Part shown: positions 1-5,634 of the stretch, one piece after another
How the letters are laid out: each line of letters starts with the position of its first letter
Position numbering within the stretch: the first letter of the stretch is position 1
DNA from: Candidatus Wolfebacteria bacterium
Lineage (GTDB): Bacteria > Patescibacteriota > Minisyncoccia > UBA6257 > UBA9933
Assembly: GCA_027336345.1 (NCBI GenBank)
Contig: DAHWFZ010000028.1
Location: 1 to 6,852, forward strand
Direction of reading: 5' to 3'
Length of the DNA: 6,852 bases
Notes under the pieces: model-generated
Databases searched by the model: none
The model's input: only the letters and a program-made list of their open reading frames with translations
What the model was told of the DNA's origin: nothing
Made by a program: the position numbers and the translations under genes

Positions 1-2
1 CT

Positions 3-218
3 TATGGCGCGGTTGAAGGGATTAACGGATCAAATAAAACCGGATACACAGGCCCATGCCCGCCATCCGGTGCTCACCGCTATTTTTTCAAGCTGTATGC
101 GCTGGACGTTATTCTTAATCTTTCTTCTAGCACAGACAAAATTATATTGGAAAAAGCAATGGATGGGCATATTCTGGGCAAAGCCGAACTCATTGGCATA
201 TATAGCCACGCAAAATAA
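3..218 (+). CDS. YbhB/YbcL-type PEBP (Raf kinase inhibitor-like) protein, 3' end
   Basis: This is the C-terminal 71 residues of a gene that enters from the left, read in frame 3 and ending at TAA 216-218. The translation carries the bacterial PEBP signature: GPCPPSGAHRYFF near residues 18-30, then KLYALD, and the closing GHILGKAELIGIYSH stretch. In this family the GPCPP-G-HRY segment lines the small anion-binding pocket. The biochemical role of bacterial YbhB-like proteins is not well defined; phospholipid or phospho-ligand binding is the usual suggestion. The piece has no internal start because it is the end of a longer protein (full-length members are about 150-200 residues). An overlapping 94-codon frame (4-288) has an ATG but no family resemblance and is a shadow. 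About 90 bases separate the stop from the next gene, and I see no clear terminator there. Confidence 0.9.
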   Translation, partial: YGAVEGINGSNKTGYTGPCPPSGAHRYFFKLYALDVILNLSSSTDKIILEKAMDGHILGKAELIGIYSHAK

Positions 219-272
219 AATCATTTTAGTTATGCGGTCTTTTGCTATCCACATAATCCATATCAAGATTTG

Positions 273-281
273 TGATATAAT
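273..281 (+). promoter_or_regulatory. Extended -10 promoter for the 309-2352 gene pair
   Basis: A perfect TATAAT at 276-281 is preceded by TG plus one base (273-275), the extended -10 arrangement that can work without a good -35. No convincing -35 lies 16-18 bases upstream. Transcription would start near 288, giving a leader of about 20 bases before ATG 309. That leader is A-rich and has no Shine-Dalgarno sequence. Confidence 0.55.
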
Positions 282-308
282 GAAATAAAATTAATAACAA
301 ATATAAAA

Positions 309-1349
309 ATGGCACCACAAATGACCCCCCAAGTGCTTGCGGACTATATTAAAAGCCAGCTTCAGAGAGGAATAGCCGAAGCCCAAATAAAAGATTATCT
401 TCTCACGGAAAAAATAACACAGAGTGAAATTGACGAAGCATTAAAAATCGTCAAAGGCCCGTCAATCAGCCAGCCTCAGCCGGCTCCTTTGCAAAAGGCA
501 GCCCCTGCGCAGCCAAGCTCTCAATTCGGCGTTTTTCAGCAGCCATCCATAGCTAAGCCGGCAATGCCTCAGCAACCAATCGCTCCAAAACCGGGCATAA
601 TGCAAACCTCGGATATTTCCAAACCGAATTTTCCGCAACAACCGCCAATTAAACCGGCAATGCCCCAACAGCCGGCGTTTTCAGGTTCAAATACGGCTCA
701 GCCTCAAATTTTAAACACAGGAATGGCTGCAAAACCGGCTAATCAGACCGGTCCGTCAATTGGTATGGGAAATACGCTCGGAACCATTAATATTTCAAGC
801 AACGATAACATTGCGCCGAAAAAATCAAATAAACTTCTTTATATAATATTGGCTGTTGTTTTGGTTCTGGTTATCGGAGGCGGGGCTTTCGCGTATTTCA
901 AATTTGCGAATACTCCCGCGCCTGTTGCTGAAATTCCGGCGACCCCGAATATTCCAGCCGTAGCTCCGACTTCAACACAAGAGATTGCTACATCCACTCA
1001 AATAAATCCGAATGTTATTACTTTGGATCAGGAAACGCTGCGGGTAATTTTATCAATATCGCCTGATCAGTCTGTAATTACTTTTGCAACCTCAACTTCA
1101 TTATTAAATACTTTAGTTTCTGGAAATATAATTGTTTTTCCGGCAACTAAACAAACCCCTGGCGGCCTAGCGAGACAAATAATTTCAGTTACTTCATTAA
1201 AAGGCAAAATTATCATAACAACCGCTCAGGCGCCGTTAAGTGAAATTATGCCAAATGGGTCAATAAACACCGGCAGCGCTTCCAGTACGGGAGTTACCGC
1301 GACGCCTACGCCAAAAGCCGCCACAACCTCCACAAGCACCTTGCCTTAA
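309..1349 (+). CDS. Single-pass membrane protein: helical N-domain, Pro/Gln linker, TM helix, extracellular domain
   Basis: The 346-residue product has four visible parts. Residues 5-48 are a charged helical segment (VLADYIKSQLQRGIAEAQIK, then a second helix ending IDEALKIV) of a UBA-like type that I recall from many patescibacterial proteins. Residues 52-170 are a low-complexity Pro/Gln/Ala linker with repeats of KPAMPQQP at 83-90 and 115-122 and a variant at 105-112. Residues 175-198 are one transmembrane helix preceded by KKSNK, which predicts N-in, C-out. Residues 233-320 look like a beta-rich extracellular domain (ITLDQETL, then GNIIVFPATKQTPGGLARQI) resembling a domain seen in other bacterial surface proteins, whose name I cannot give. 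The C-terminus is a Thr/Ser/Pro/Ala tail. There is no Shine-Dalgarno. The next gene starts one base after the stop, so the two are probably co-transcribed and translationally coupled. The function is unknown; a surface or envelope-linking role is inferred. Confidence 0.85.
   Translation: MAPQMTPQVLADYIKSQLQRGIAEAQIKDYLLTEKITQSEIDEALKIVKGPSISQPQPAPLQKAAPAQPSSQFGVFQQPSIAKPAMPQQPIAPKPGIMQTSDISKPNFPQQPPIKPAMPQQPAFSGSNTAQPQILNTGMAAKPANQTGPSIGMGNTLGTINISSNDNIAPKKSNKLLYIILAVVLVLVIGGGAFAYFKFANTPAPVAEIPATPNIPAVAPTSTQEIATSTQINPNVITLDQETLRVILSISPDQSVITFATSTSLLNTLVSGNIIVFPATKQTPGGLARQIISVTSLKGKIIITTAQAPLSEIMPNGSINTGSASSTGVTATPTPKAATTSTSTLP
555..674 (+). repeat. Imperfect coding repeats in the Pro/Gln linker
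   Basis: Two 24-base copies at 555-578 and 651-674 encode the same octapeptide, KPAMPQQP, and differ only at third codon positions. A diverged copy encodes KPNFPQQP at residues 105-112. The purely synonymous differences suggest the peptide is kept by selection, or that the duplication is not very recent. Confidence 0.75.
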
Positions 1350-1350
1350 A

Positions 1351-2352
1351 ATGGACTCCAAACGATTTGAAATCCCATTTTTTATATTACTCATTGCATT
1401 TGCCGTCGGGTTGGTGGCGTTTATTTTCTTTCCGTATCTGGATGCCATAGTCCTGGCGATCGCTCTTGCTATCTTATTCCATCCCGTCTATATGTTATTG
1501 CAAAAGCATATGCCAAAAGGGCTGTCTGCTTTTATTACGGTTATTTTTGCGATGGCGATTATTATTATCCCCGTGATATTTTTCGGATTTAAAATTTTCC
1601 AAGAAGCTCAGGCGCTTTATACCGATTTTATTTCCGGCAATACAGGCCCTGTTATCGGATTTCTACACGGAAAGCTTAACGAGTTTATTCCGTGGCTGCA
1701 TATTGATTTAAGCCAATACGCAAAACAACTTCTCGGAATAGTTGTTGCCAGCCTCGGCCCGATTTTTTCCAGAGTTTCAAATTTAGCGATCACTATTTTT
1801 TTGGCTTTGTCGGCTTTTTATTATCTTCTTATGGATGCGGAAAGATTGAAAAAAGCGGTTATCGGAGTTATTCCTTTGTCTGCAACTCATACGGAAAAAA
1901 TAATTCATAAACTTGACAGTATGGCGAGCTCGGCTATCAGAGGATCGTTGATAGTGGCAATCATACAGGGCGTTCTTGTCGGGATCGGATTTTTTATTTT
2001 CGGTTTGCAAAACCCGGTGTTATGGGGAACAATCGCTATTGTCGTATCGCTTATTCCGGTCATAGGAACCGCAATCGTCATTATTCCGGGAATGATTTCA
2101 ATGATGCTTTCCGGCAATGTAGCGGGTTCAATCGCATTCGCGCTATGGTGTTTCTTATTGGTTGGGCTTGTAGATGTCTTTTTAAGGCCGCGGCTTATTG
2201 AGAGGGATGTAAAAATCCACCCGATGCTGGTTCTTTTCAGCGTGCTTGGGGGTATGGTTATTTTTGGAGCAACGGGTTTTATCCTGGGGCCGCTTGCTTT
2301 GAGCCTTTTATTGGCGCTTATACAAATTTACCCCGAACTTATAAAAGATTGA
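1351..2352 (+). CDS. AI-2E family (UPF0118/PerM-like) multi-pass membrane protein
   Basis: The 333-residue product is an inner-membrane protein of normal family length. Hydrophobic segments lie at about 8-28, 30-50, 58-80, 140-160, 198-218, 222-250, 258-278 and 293-325, with a longer soluble loop between the third and fourth. The most diagnostic stretch is C-terminal: VDVFLRPRLIE (274-284), HPMLVLFSVLGGMVIFG (290-306) and GFILGPLALSLLLALIQIY (309-327), the typical ending of the AI-2E transporter family (PF01594). Members have been linked to AI-2 export, Na+/H+ antiport or permease roles, so the substrate cannot be assigned from sequence. ATG 1351 follows the upstream stop by one base and has no Shine-Dalgarno, which points to coupled translation with the surface-type protein. 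It ends in TGA. Eight more in-frame codons follow before a TAA, so readthrough would add only a short tail. Confidence 0.92.
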   Translation: MDSKRFEIPFFILLIAFAVGLVAFIFFPYLDAIVLAIALAILFHPVYMLLQKHMPKGLSAFITVIFAMAIIIIPVIFFGFKIFQEAQALYTDFISGNTGPVIGFLHGKLNEFIPWLHIDLSQYAKQLLGIVVASLGPIFSRVSNLAITIFLALSAFYYLLMDAERLKKAVIGVIPLSATHTEKIIHKLDSMASSAIRGSLIVAIIQGVLVGIGFFIFGLQNPVLWGTIAIVVSLIPVIGTAIVIIPGMISMMLSGNVAGSIAFALWCFLLVGLVDVFLRPRLIERDVKIHPMLVLFSVLGGMVIFGATGFILGPLALSLLLALIQIYPELIKD

Positions 2353-2359
2353 GATGGGC

Positions 2360-2386
2360 TTGACAAAGCCAAATAATTAGTATAAG
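2360..2386 (+). promoter_or_regulatory. Probable sigma-70-type promoter for the DEAD-box helicase
   Basis: A perfect TTGACA (2360-2365) is followed 15 bases later by TATAAG (2381-2386), five of six matches to the -10 consensus. The spacing is one or two bases short of the usual range. Transcription from near 2393 would give a leader of about 100 bases, which contains the hairpin described next. The TTGACA begins only eight bases after the upstream stop codon. Confidence 0.45.
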
Positions 2387-2438
2387 CTTAATTTAATTAA
2401 ATAACTACTTAGCATTCTTAGATTATTTTGTATTCAGT

Positions 2439-2497
2439 GATCTCCAAACAGCGATCTCTTAAATAGTAATCTCAGATTACTATTTTTTAGAGAGATG
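2439..2497 (+). promoter_or_regulatory. Leader hairpin that can sequester the helicase start codon
   Basis: A perfect 10-bp inverted repeat (2461-2470 with 2476-2485, loop CTCAG) lies directly upstream of the helicase ATG. The loop-flanking bases CT/AG can extend it to 12 bp around a one-base loop. An outer stem can form between ATCTCT (2454-2459) and AGAGAT (2491-2496), which covers the purine-rich pre-start bases and the first two bases of the ATG at 2495. Only one of the ten core pairs is G-C, so the structure would be easy to melt. A temperature-sensitive or helicase-sensitive translational switch is the inference. A weak terminator is the alternative, since T2483-2488 follows the hairpin, but that would stop transcription just before the gene. 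Confidence 0.5.
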
Positions 2498-3802
2498 AGA
2501 GGCAATTTTAATAAAAGGCCCGGAAGCGGGTTTAATAGTGGGTCCAGGAGCTCGGCATATGGGCGCGGTTTTGGGCGCGGCGGGGGCAGAGGACGCGGTT
2601 TTACCGGGTCAAGAATAGATGAGTCAAAATTCATCAATAAAGCTACCGCGAACAATAAAGCGGTTGAATACGCGCCAACGCATGAATTTAGCGACTACGC
2701 GATTGATCAGCAATTAAAAAATAACATTTCCGAAAAAGGATATGTCAAACCGACCGCCATCCAGGACAAAGCAATCGCTGAAATTTTGGAAGGCAAGGAT
2801 ATTATCGGAATGGCCGATACCGGAACCGGTAAAACAGCGGCATTTTTAATTCCGCTTATTGATAAAGTTATTAAGAATAAAAAAGAAAAAGTTTTAATAA
2901 TGGCTCCGACCAGGGAACTGGCGCTCCAGATTAATGCCGAATTCAGGGACTTTGCGAAGGGGCTGGGTATTTATTCAGCCGCGATTGTCGGAGGAGGAGG
3001 TATGCGCGAACAGATTATGCAATTAAGGCGCGGATGCAATGTTTTAATCGGAACTCCGGGCAGGCTCAAGGACTTGATGGAAAGAGGGCATATCGGTTTA
3101 GCCGAATGCAGGAATGTTGTTTTGGACGAAGCCGACAGGATGTTGGATATGGGCTTTATTAATGACATAAAGTTAATCTTGGGTAAAATGCCGCAAGAAA
3201 AACAAGTGCTTTTATTTTCAGCCACATTGTCAAGGGAAATTGAAACTTTATCGCAAAGCTTTTTGAAAAATCCGATTAAAATTGAAACAAAACTCAGGGA
3301 TACATCATCCAATGTTGACCAGGATATCATAAGGGTCGGGATGGCCGAGGATAAAACCGAAGTTTTGCATAATTTATTGATTAAAGAAAATTTCAAGAAA
3401 GTTTTGATTTTTGGCACAACCAAAATGGGGGTGGAAAGGCTTTCAAACAACCTTAATGCCCGCGGTTTTAAAACCGTTTCAATACACGGCGATAAAACCC
3501 AGTCGGGACGCCAGCTCGCGCTTAAATTGTTTAAGGAAAATAAAATCAATATTCTCGTGGCAACGGACGTAGCCGCCAGAGGGCTGGATATTCCGGAAGT
3601 AAGCCATGTTATAAATTTTGAAATTCCAAAAACTTTTGAAGATTATGTCCATAGAATAGGCAGGACCGGCAGAGCCGATAAAAAAGGAACTGCGCTTACA
3701 TTTGTCGGCGGCAAAACCGCGGCCAAAGACAGCGCTTCATCCGGTGCCGGCCGCTCAAGGCATTTCAGCTCAAGATCATTCGGAGGAGGCAAATACAGAT
3801 AA
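2495..3802 (+). CDS. DEAD-box ATP-dependent RNA helicase with RG-rich N-terminus
   Basis: The 435-residue product has a complete superfamily 2 DEAD-box core. The Q-motif region is FSDYAI to PTAIQ (65-90), motif I ADTGTGKT (107-114), Ia PTREL (138-142), Ib TPGR (187-190), II DEAD (211-214), III SAT (242-244), IV VLIFGTTK (303-310), V ATDVAARGLD (356-365) and VI HRIGRTGR (386-393). It should unwind RNA duplexes using ATP in the cytoplasm. Residues 1-40 are rich in RG, GRG and GGG, an RNA-binding type extension. The protein ends 42 residues after motif VI in a Gly/Ser/Arg tail, and the usual last helix of the second RecA domain is not evident. ATG 2495 is the only usable start: an in-frame TGA lies at 2438-2440 and no ATG, GTG or TTG occurs between. 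A GAGAG tract abuts the start codon, too close to be a normal Shine-Dalgarno. The gene stands alone, with its own promoter and terminator. Confidence 0.96.
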   Translation: MRGNFNKRPGSGFNSGSRSSAYGRGFGRGGGRGRGFTGSRIDESKFINKATANNKAVEYAPTHEFSDYAIDQQLKNNISEKGYVKPTAIQDKAIAEILEGKDIIGMADTGTGKTAAFLIPLIDKVIKNKKEKVLIMAPTRELALQINAEFRDFAKGLGIYSAAIVGGGGMREQIMQLRRGCNVLIGTPGRLKDLMERGHIGLAECRNVVLDEADRMLDMGFINDIKLILGKMPQEKQVLLFSATLSREIETLSQSFLKNPIKIETKLRDTSSNVDQDIIRVGMAEDKTEVLHNLLIKENFKKVLIFGTTKMGVERLSNNLNARGFKTVSIHGDKTQSGRQLALKLFKENKINILVATDVAARGLDIPEVSHVINFEIPKTFEDYVHRIGRTGRADKKGTALTFVGGKTAAKDSASSGAGRSRHFSSRSFGGGKYR

Positions 3803-3810
3803 AACAATAA

Positions 3811-3842
3811 AAAAACGCCTTAAATTTTTAAGGCGTTTTTTT
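3811..3842 (+). terminator. Intrinsic terminator after the helicase
   Basis: A perfect inverted repeat pairs 3811-3824 with 3827-3840 around a GC-containing core (CGCCTT/AAGGCG). The 3' arm ends in a run of seven T (3836-3842), starting eight bases after the helicase stop. The 5' arm starts with A5, so the element could also work in the other direction. Confidence 0.9.
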
Positions 3843-3893
3843 ATTGCATAAATATTTGACAGGTATAAAATATAAGCAGAATATTTAAAAAAT

Positions 3894-3903
3894 AAAGGAG
3901 GTG
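3894..3903 (+). promoter_or_regulatory. Near-perfect Shine-Dalgarno for the 186-aa gene
   Basis: AAAGGAGGTG matches almost the whole anti-Shine-Dalgarno tail of 16S rRNA, and GGAGG sits seven bases before ATG 3909, the ideal distance. It fixes the start of this gene. It is by far the strongest ribosome site in the window, where most other genes show none. A TTGACA at 3856-3861 lies upstream, but no good -10 follows at a normal distance (CAGAAT at 3877-3882 is the best), so the promoter is uncertain. Confidence 0.85.
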
Positions 3904-3908
3904 CGATT

Positions 3909-4469
3909 ATGGGCAATCTTATCCGTTTTCCGCTTGAGCGCTCCGGTAAAAATAACATTACCAAGGAATACGGCAATAATCTGACGATACTGTTAAAAGA
4001 CGCGGTTCATTTGGCTGAAATATCAGCAGGGGAGGAAGTGAACGGAATTTTCCGGATGAAAATTGATTTCCAAAATTTGCTCAATAAGAAAATTATGGAA
4101 TTTTTTTTGAAAAATAATCTTTGCGGAGCGAGCGATTTGTTTAAATGCTCGCTGTATGTTTCAAAAATAGTTTCCGACAATGTTGTCCAGAAATTCAAAA
4201 GCTATTATGCCGTTGATTTTCTGGAAGAAGGCATGAGAAAAGGAAATCCTTGGACGTTTAAACAAGGAGCGGATTTATGTTTTATATTATGCGCATTTTT
4301 TAATAGCCGGAAAAACTGGAGAGAAATGAAAGAAAACGATTATGCCGAAATGGGAAGGCGGTTTTATTTATTATTTTATAACGGTACAAAAAAAGAAATC
4401 GGCTGGCATATGTCGAAAAGGTATAAAGAAATGGTTATGGTAACAAGATATTGCATAAAAGGGTTATGA
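3909..4469 (+). CDS. Conserved-looking hypothetical protein, 186 aa
   Basis: I do not recognise a named domain. The start is fixed by the strong Shine-Dalgarno, and the gene is insulated by terminators on both sides, so it is very likely real. There is no signal peptide or transmembrane helix, so it is probably cytoplasmic. It opens with IRFPLERS, is basic overall, and is rich in aromatics in its second half: FLEEGMRKGNPWTFKQGADL (104-123), NWREM (136-140), DYAEMGRRFYLLFY (144-157) and EIGWHMSKRY (163-172). Five cysteines occur at 72, 80, 124, 128 and 182, with no clear zinc-finger spacing except CFILC at 124-128. The FLEEG to GADLC block and the MGRRFY block look like conserved cores, and I have a faint recollection of similar unnamed proteins in Patescibacteria. 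No function is proposed. It ends in TGA, and readthrough would run into the terminator hairpin. Confidence 0.85.
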   Translation: MGNLIRFPLERSGKNNITKEYGNNLTILLKDAVHLAEISAGEEVNGIFRMKIDFQNLLNKKIMEFFLKNNLCGASDLFKCSLYVSKIVSDNVVQKFKSYYAVDFLEEGMRKGNPWTFKQGADLCFILCAFFNSRKNWREMKENDYAEMGRRFYLLFYNGTKKEIGWHMSKRYKEMVMVTRYCIKGL

Positions 4470-4496
4470 GCATGCACTGCCTTATTTTTAGTTTTC

Positions 4497-4528
4497 AAAA
4501 TGGAAGGATTTATCCCTTCCATTTTTTT
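4497..4528 (+). terminator. Intrinsic terminator after the 186-aa gene
   Basis: AAAATGGAAGG (4497-4507) pairs with CCTTCCATTTT (4515-4525) around a seven-base loop, followed by T to 4528. The seven central pairs, TGGAAGG/CCTTCCA, give it a fair GC core. It lies 28 bases past the stop codon. Confidence 0.88.
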
Positions 4529-4544
4529 ATTTTTATAACCGATG

Positions 4545-4550
4545 TATAAT
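4545..4550 (+). promoter_or_regulatory. -10 box of a probable leaderless promoter for the HD gene
   Basis: A perfect TATAAT ends ten bases before ATG 4561. Transcription normally starts six to eight bases after the -10, so the mRNA would begin within a few bases of the start codon. No Shine-Dalgarno exists in the intervening AGTTTAAAAT. The -35 region is only a T-rich stretch at 4522-4527, shared with the T-tract of the preceding terminator. Confidence 0.6.
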
Positions 4551-4560
4551 AGTTTAAAAT

Positions 4561-5160
4561 ATGAAAGAAGAAAAGCGCATAGCAAGTTTTCTGTTTGAAA
4601 TAGGAACGATGAGAAAGCTGATTAGGATGCACCGCCAAGTGCTTCTTACCGATGATATGTCGGATAGTATTGCGTCCCATTCGTACAGAGTTTCAATAAT
4701 CGGCTGGTTTTTGGCAAAAGAAGAAAAAGCGGATTTATATAAAACAGTTATGATGTGCCTTCTGCACGATATGGGCGAAGTCAGAAGCGGAGATCAAAAC
4801 TATGTGCATAAAAGATATGTTAAAGTTTTTGAAGAAGAAATAGACAAGGAACAGCTCGGAACTTTACCCCACAATGATTTTAAAATTTTAATTGATGAAT
4901 ATGAAAAACGGGAATCAAAAGAAGCGATTCTTGCAAAGGACGCGGATTTGCTGGATCAAATTCTATTGCTCCGCGAATATGAGTGGCAGGGGAATAAAGA
5001 AGCCGCAATCTGGCTTCACGGAAAAGGGAAGGATAAAATAAACGTCCAGCTCGGGCGTTTAAAATCAAAATCAGCGAAAAAAATCGGGGCCGCGATTTAC
5101 AAGGAAAATCCGTCCGATTGGTGGAATAATCTCTGGACTCCTGATAATCGGAAAATATAA
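4561..5160 (+). CDS. HD-domain phosphohydrolase, YfbR/HDDC2-like (probable 5'-deoxynucleotidase)
   Basis: The 199-residue soluble protein carries an HD-fold metal site. His40 lies in ASHSYR, His69-Asp70 in LLHDMGE, and Asp127 in AKDADLLDQ. Glu73 and Asp78 match the catalytic acids in the HD-x2-E-x4-D pattern. Spacing closely follows E. coli YfbR (H33, H68, D69, E72, D77, D137), a metal-dependent dNMP 5'-nucleotidase of the same length. Hydrolysis of nucleoside monophosphates is therefore the best guess, with substrate range unknown. The N-terminal FLFEIGTMRKL and the C-terminal DWWNNLW segment resemble a patescibacterial subfamily of HD proteins. ATG 4561 is favoured by the -10 box ten bases upstream, which leaves no room for a leader. 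The gene forms its own unit, with a terminator before it and a new promoter after it. Confidence 0.88.
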   Translation: MKEEKRIASFLFEIGTMRKLIRMHRQVLLTDDMSDSIASHSYRVSIIGWFLAKEEKADLYKTVMMCLLHDMGEVRSGDQNYVHKRYVKVFEEEIDKEQLGTLPHNDFKILIDEYEKRESKEAILAKDADLLDQILLLREYEWQGNKEAAIWLHGKGKDKINVQLGRLKSKSAKKIGAAIYKENPSDWWNNLWTPDNRKI

Positions 5161-5175
5161 AAATCAAGCCGGTGG

Positions 5176-5193
5176 AAAAATTTTCAATTTTTT
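5176..5193 (+). terminator. Weak all-A/T hairpin after the HD gene
   Basis: AAAAATT (5176-5182) pairs with AATTTTT (5186-5192) around loop TTC, ending in a T-run, 16 bases after the stop. With no G-C pair in the stem it would be a poor intrinsic terminator. It may be chance in AT-rich sequence. Confidence 0.3.
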
Positions 5194-5204
5194 AGACTGA
5201 AATT

Positions 5205-5213
5205 TGCTATAAT
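5205..5213 (+). promoter_or_regulatory. Extended -10 promoter for the ferritin-like gene
   Basis: TGC (5205-5207) directly precedes a perfect TATAAT (5208-5213), the extended -10 form, with no clear -35. Transcription would start near 5220, giving an A/T-rich leader of about 50 bases before ATG 5270. The leader has no Shine-Dalgarno. No iron-responsive (Fur-type) operator is evident. Confidence 0.55.
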
Positions 5214-5269
5214 AAACATAATCTAAATGGTCGAAATAAATCTTTATTATTATTTATAAAAACAAAAAT

Positions 5270-5551
5270 ATGATGTCGCAAATTCCGTTTAATTTGGATA
5301 AAATCAATAAAGAAGACGTGGACAAGGAAATTTTAAGGACCGGGATTATTGCCGAGCTTGACGCTGTGAGTTTATATGAACAGCTTGCTTCAATAACCGG
5401 CAATGAAACCCTTAAAAAAGTTTTTGCCGAAATAGCCAAAGAGGAAAAAACCCATGTGGGGGAGTTTCAAGCGCTTTTATTGAAACTTGACCAAGAGCAA
5501 ACAAGCGAGCTGGAAGCGGGTAAAAAAGAAGTTGATGAGCTGATGAAATAA
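5270..5551 (+). CDS. Ferritin-like protein of the encapsulated-ferritin (EncFtn/Flp) type
   Basis: The 93-residue protein is predicted to form two antiparallel helices, about residues 17-43 and 46-73, plus a short third segment. Half of a four-helix ferritin per chain means the iron site would form only on dimerisation. The key residues E29, Y36, E59 and H62 lie in IIAELDAVSLYEQLA and AKEEKTHVGEFQALL. Their spacing (+7, +30, +33) equals that of E32, Y39, E62 and H65 in Rhodospirillum rubrum EncFtn. The sequence also closely resembles, from memory, the N-terminal ferritin-like domain fused to the Pyrococcus furiosus encapsulin. The expected role is Fe(II) oxidation with O2 or peroxide, for iron storage or stress protection. 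There is no shell gene in the window, and the C-terminus (EVDELMK) shows no obvious encapsulin targeting peptide. The start could be ATG 5270 or the adjacent ATG 5273. A rubrerythrin-type annotation is possible, but no rubredoxin domain is present. Confidence 0.88.
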   Translation: MMSQIPFNLDKINKEDVDKEILRTGIIAELDAVSLYEQLASITGNETLKKVFAEIAKEEKTHVGEFQALLLKLDQEQTSELEAGKKEVDELMK

Positions 5552-5618
5552 TGTTTTTTCTCTTATCCACTTTTTTATAAAACTTAATATTATATACTGA
5601 AAATATATGCCCCGCAGT

Positions 5619-5634
5619 CCTGCCGGCAGGCAGG
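5619..5634. repeat. GC-rich palindromic hairpin element
   Basis: CCTGCCGGCAGG (5619-5630) is a perfect 12-base palindrome. With the following CAGG it can also fold as CCTGCC (5619-5624), loop GGCA, GGCAGG (5629-5634). CGCA (5613-5616) and TGCG (5640-5643) can add an outer four-pair stem. It is strikingly GC-rich in an intergenic stretch that is otherwise very AT-rich, and no T-tract follows, so it is not a standard terminator. I recall similar CCTGCCGGCAGGCAGG elements being dispersed in other patescibacterial genomes, which would make it a REP-like repeat. That is recollection, not shown here. Confidence 0.6.

Noticed and set aside
4..288. 94-codon + strand frame starting at ATG 4
   Set aside because: It overlaps the PEBP C-terminus in another frame, has no family resemblance, and its end is the AT-rich spacer that carries the promoter at 276-281.
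2350..2352. TGA recoded as glycine, as in some candidate phyla lineages
   Set aside because: TGA occurs only at gene ends (2352, 4469). Conserved glycines in the helicase and other proteins use GGN, and readthrough gives only short tails into spacers or a terminator.
2461..2488. Reading the leader hairpin as an intrinsic terminator for the AI-2E gene
   Set aside because: The stem has one G-C pair in ten and the helicase ATG is seven bases after the T-run. A terminator there would require transcription of the helicase to start inside or after it. Kept only as an alternative.
2971..3549. 192-codon antisense frame within the helicase gene
   Set aside because: It lies entirely opposite the conserved helicase core; its composition follows from the codons of the + strand gene and it has no upstream signals.
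3856..3882. TTGACA at 3856 as a promoter for the 186-aa gene
   Set aside because: TATAAG at 3871 is only nine bases away, and the best box at a more normal distance (CAGAAT) is poor. Not listed as a promoter.
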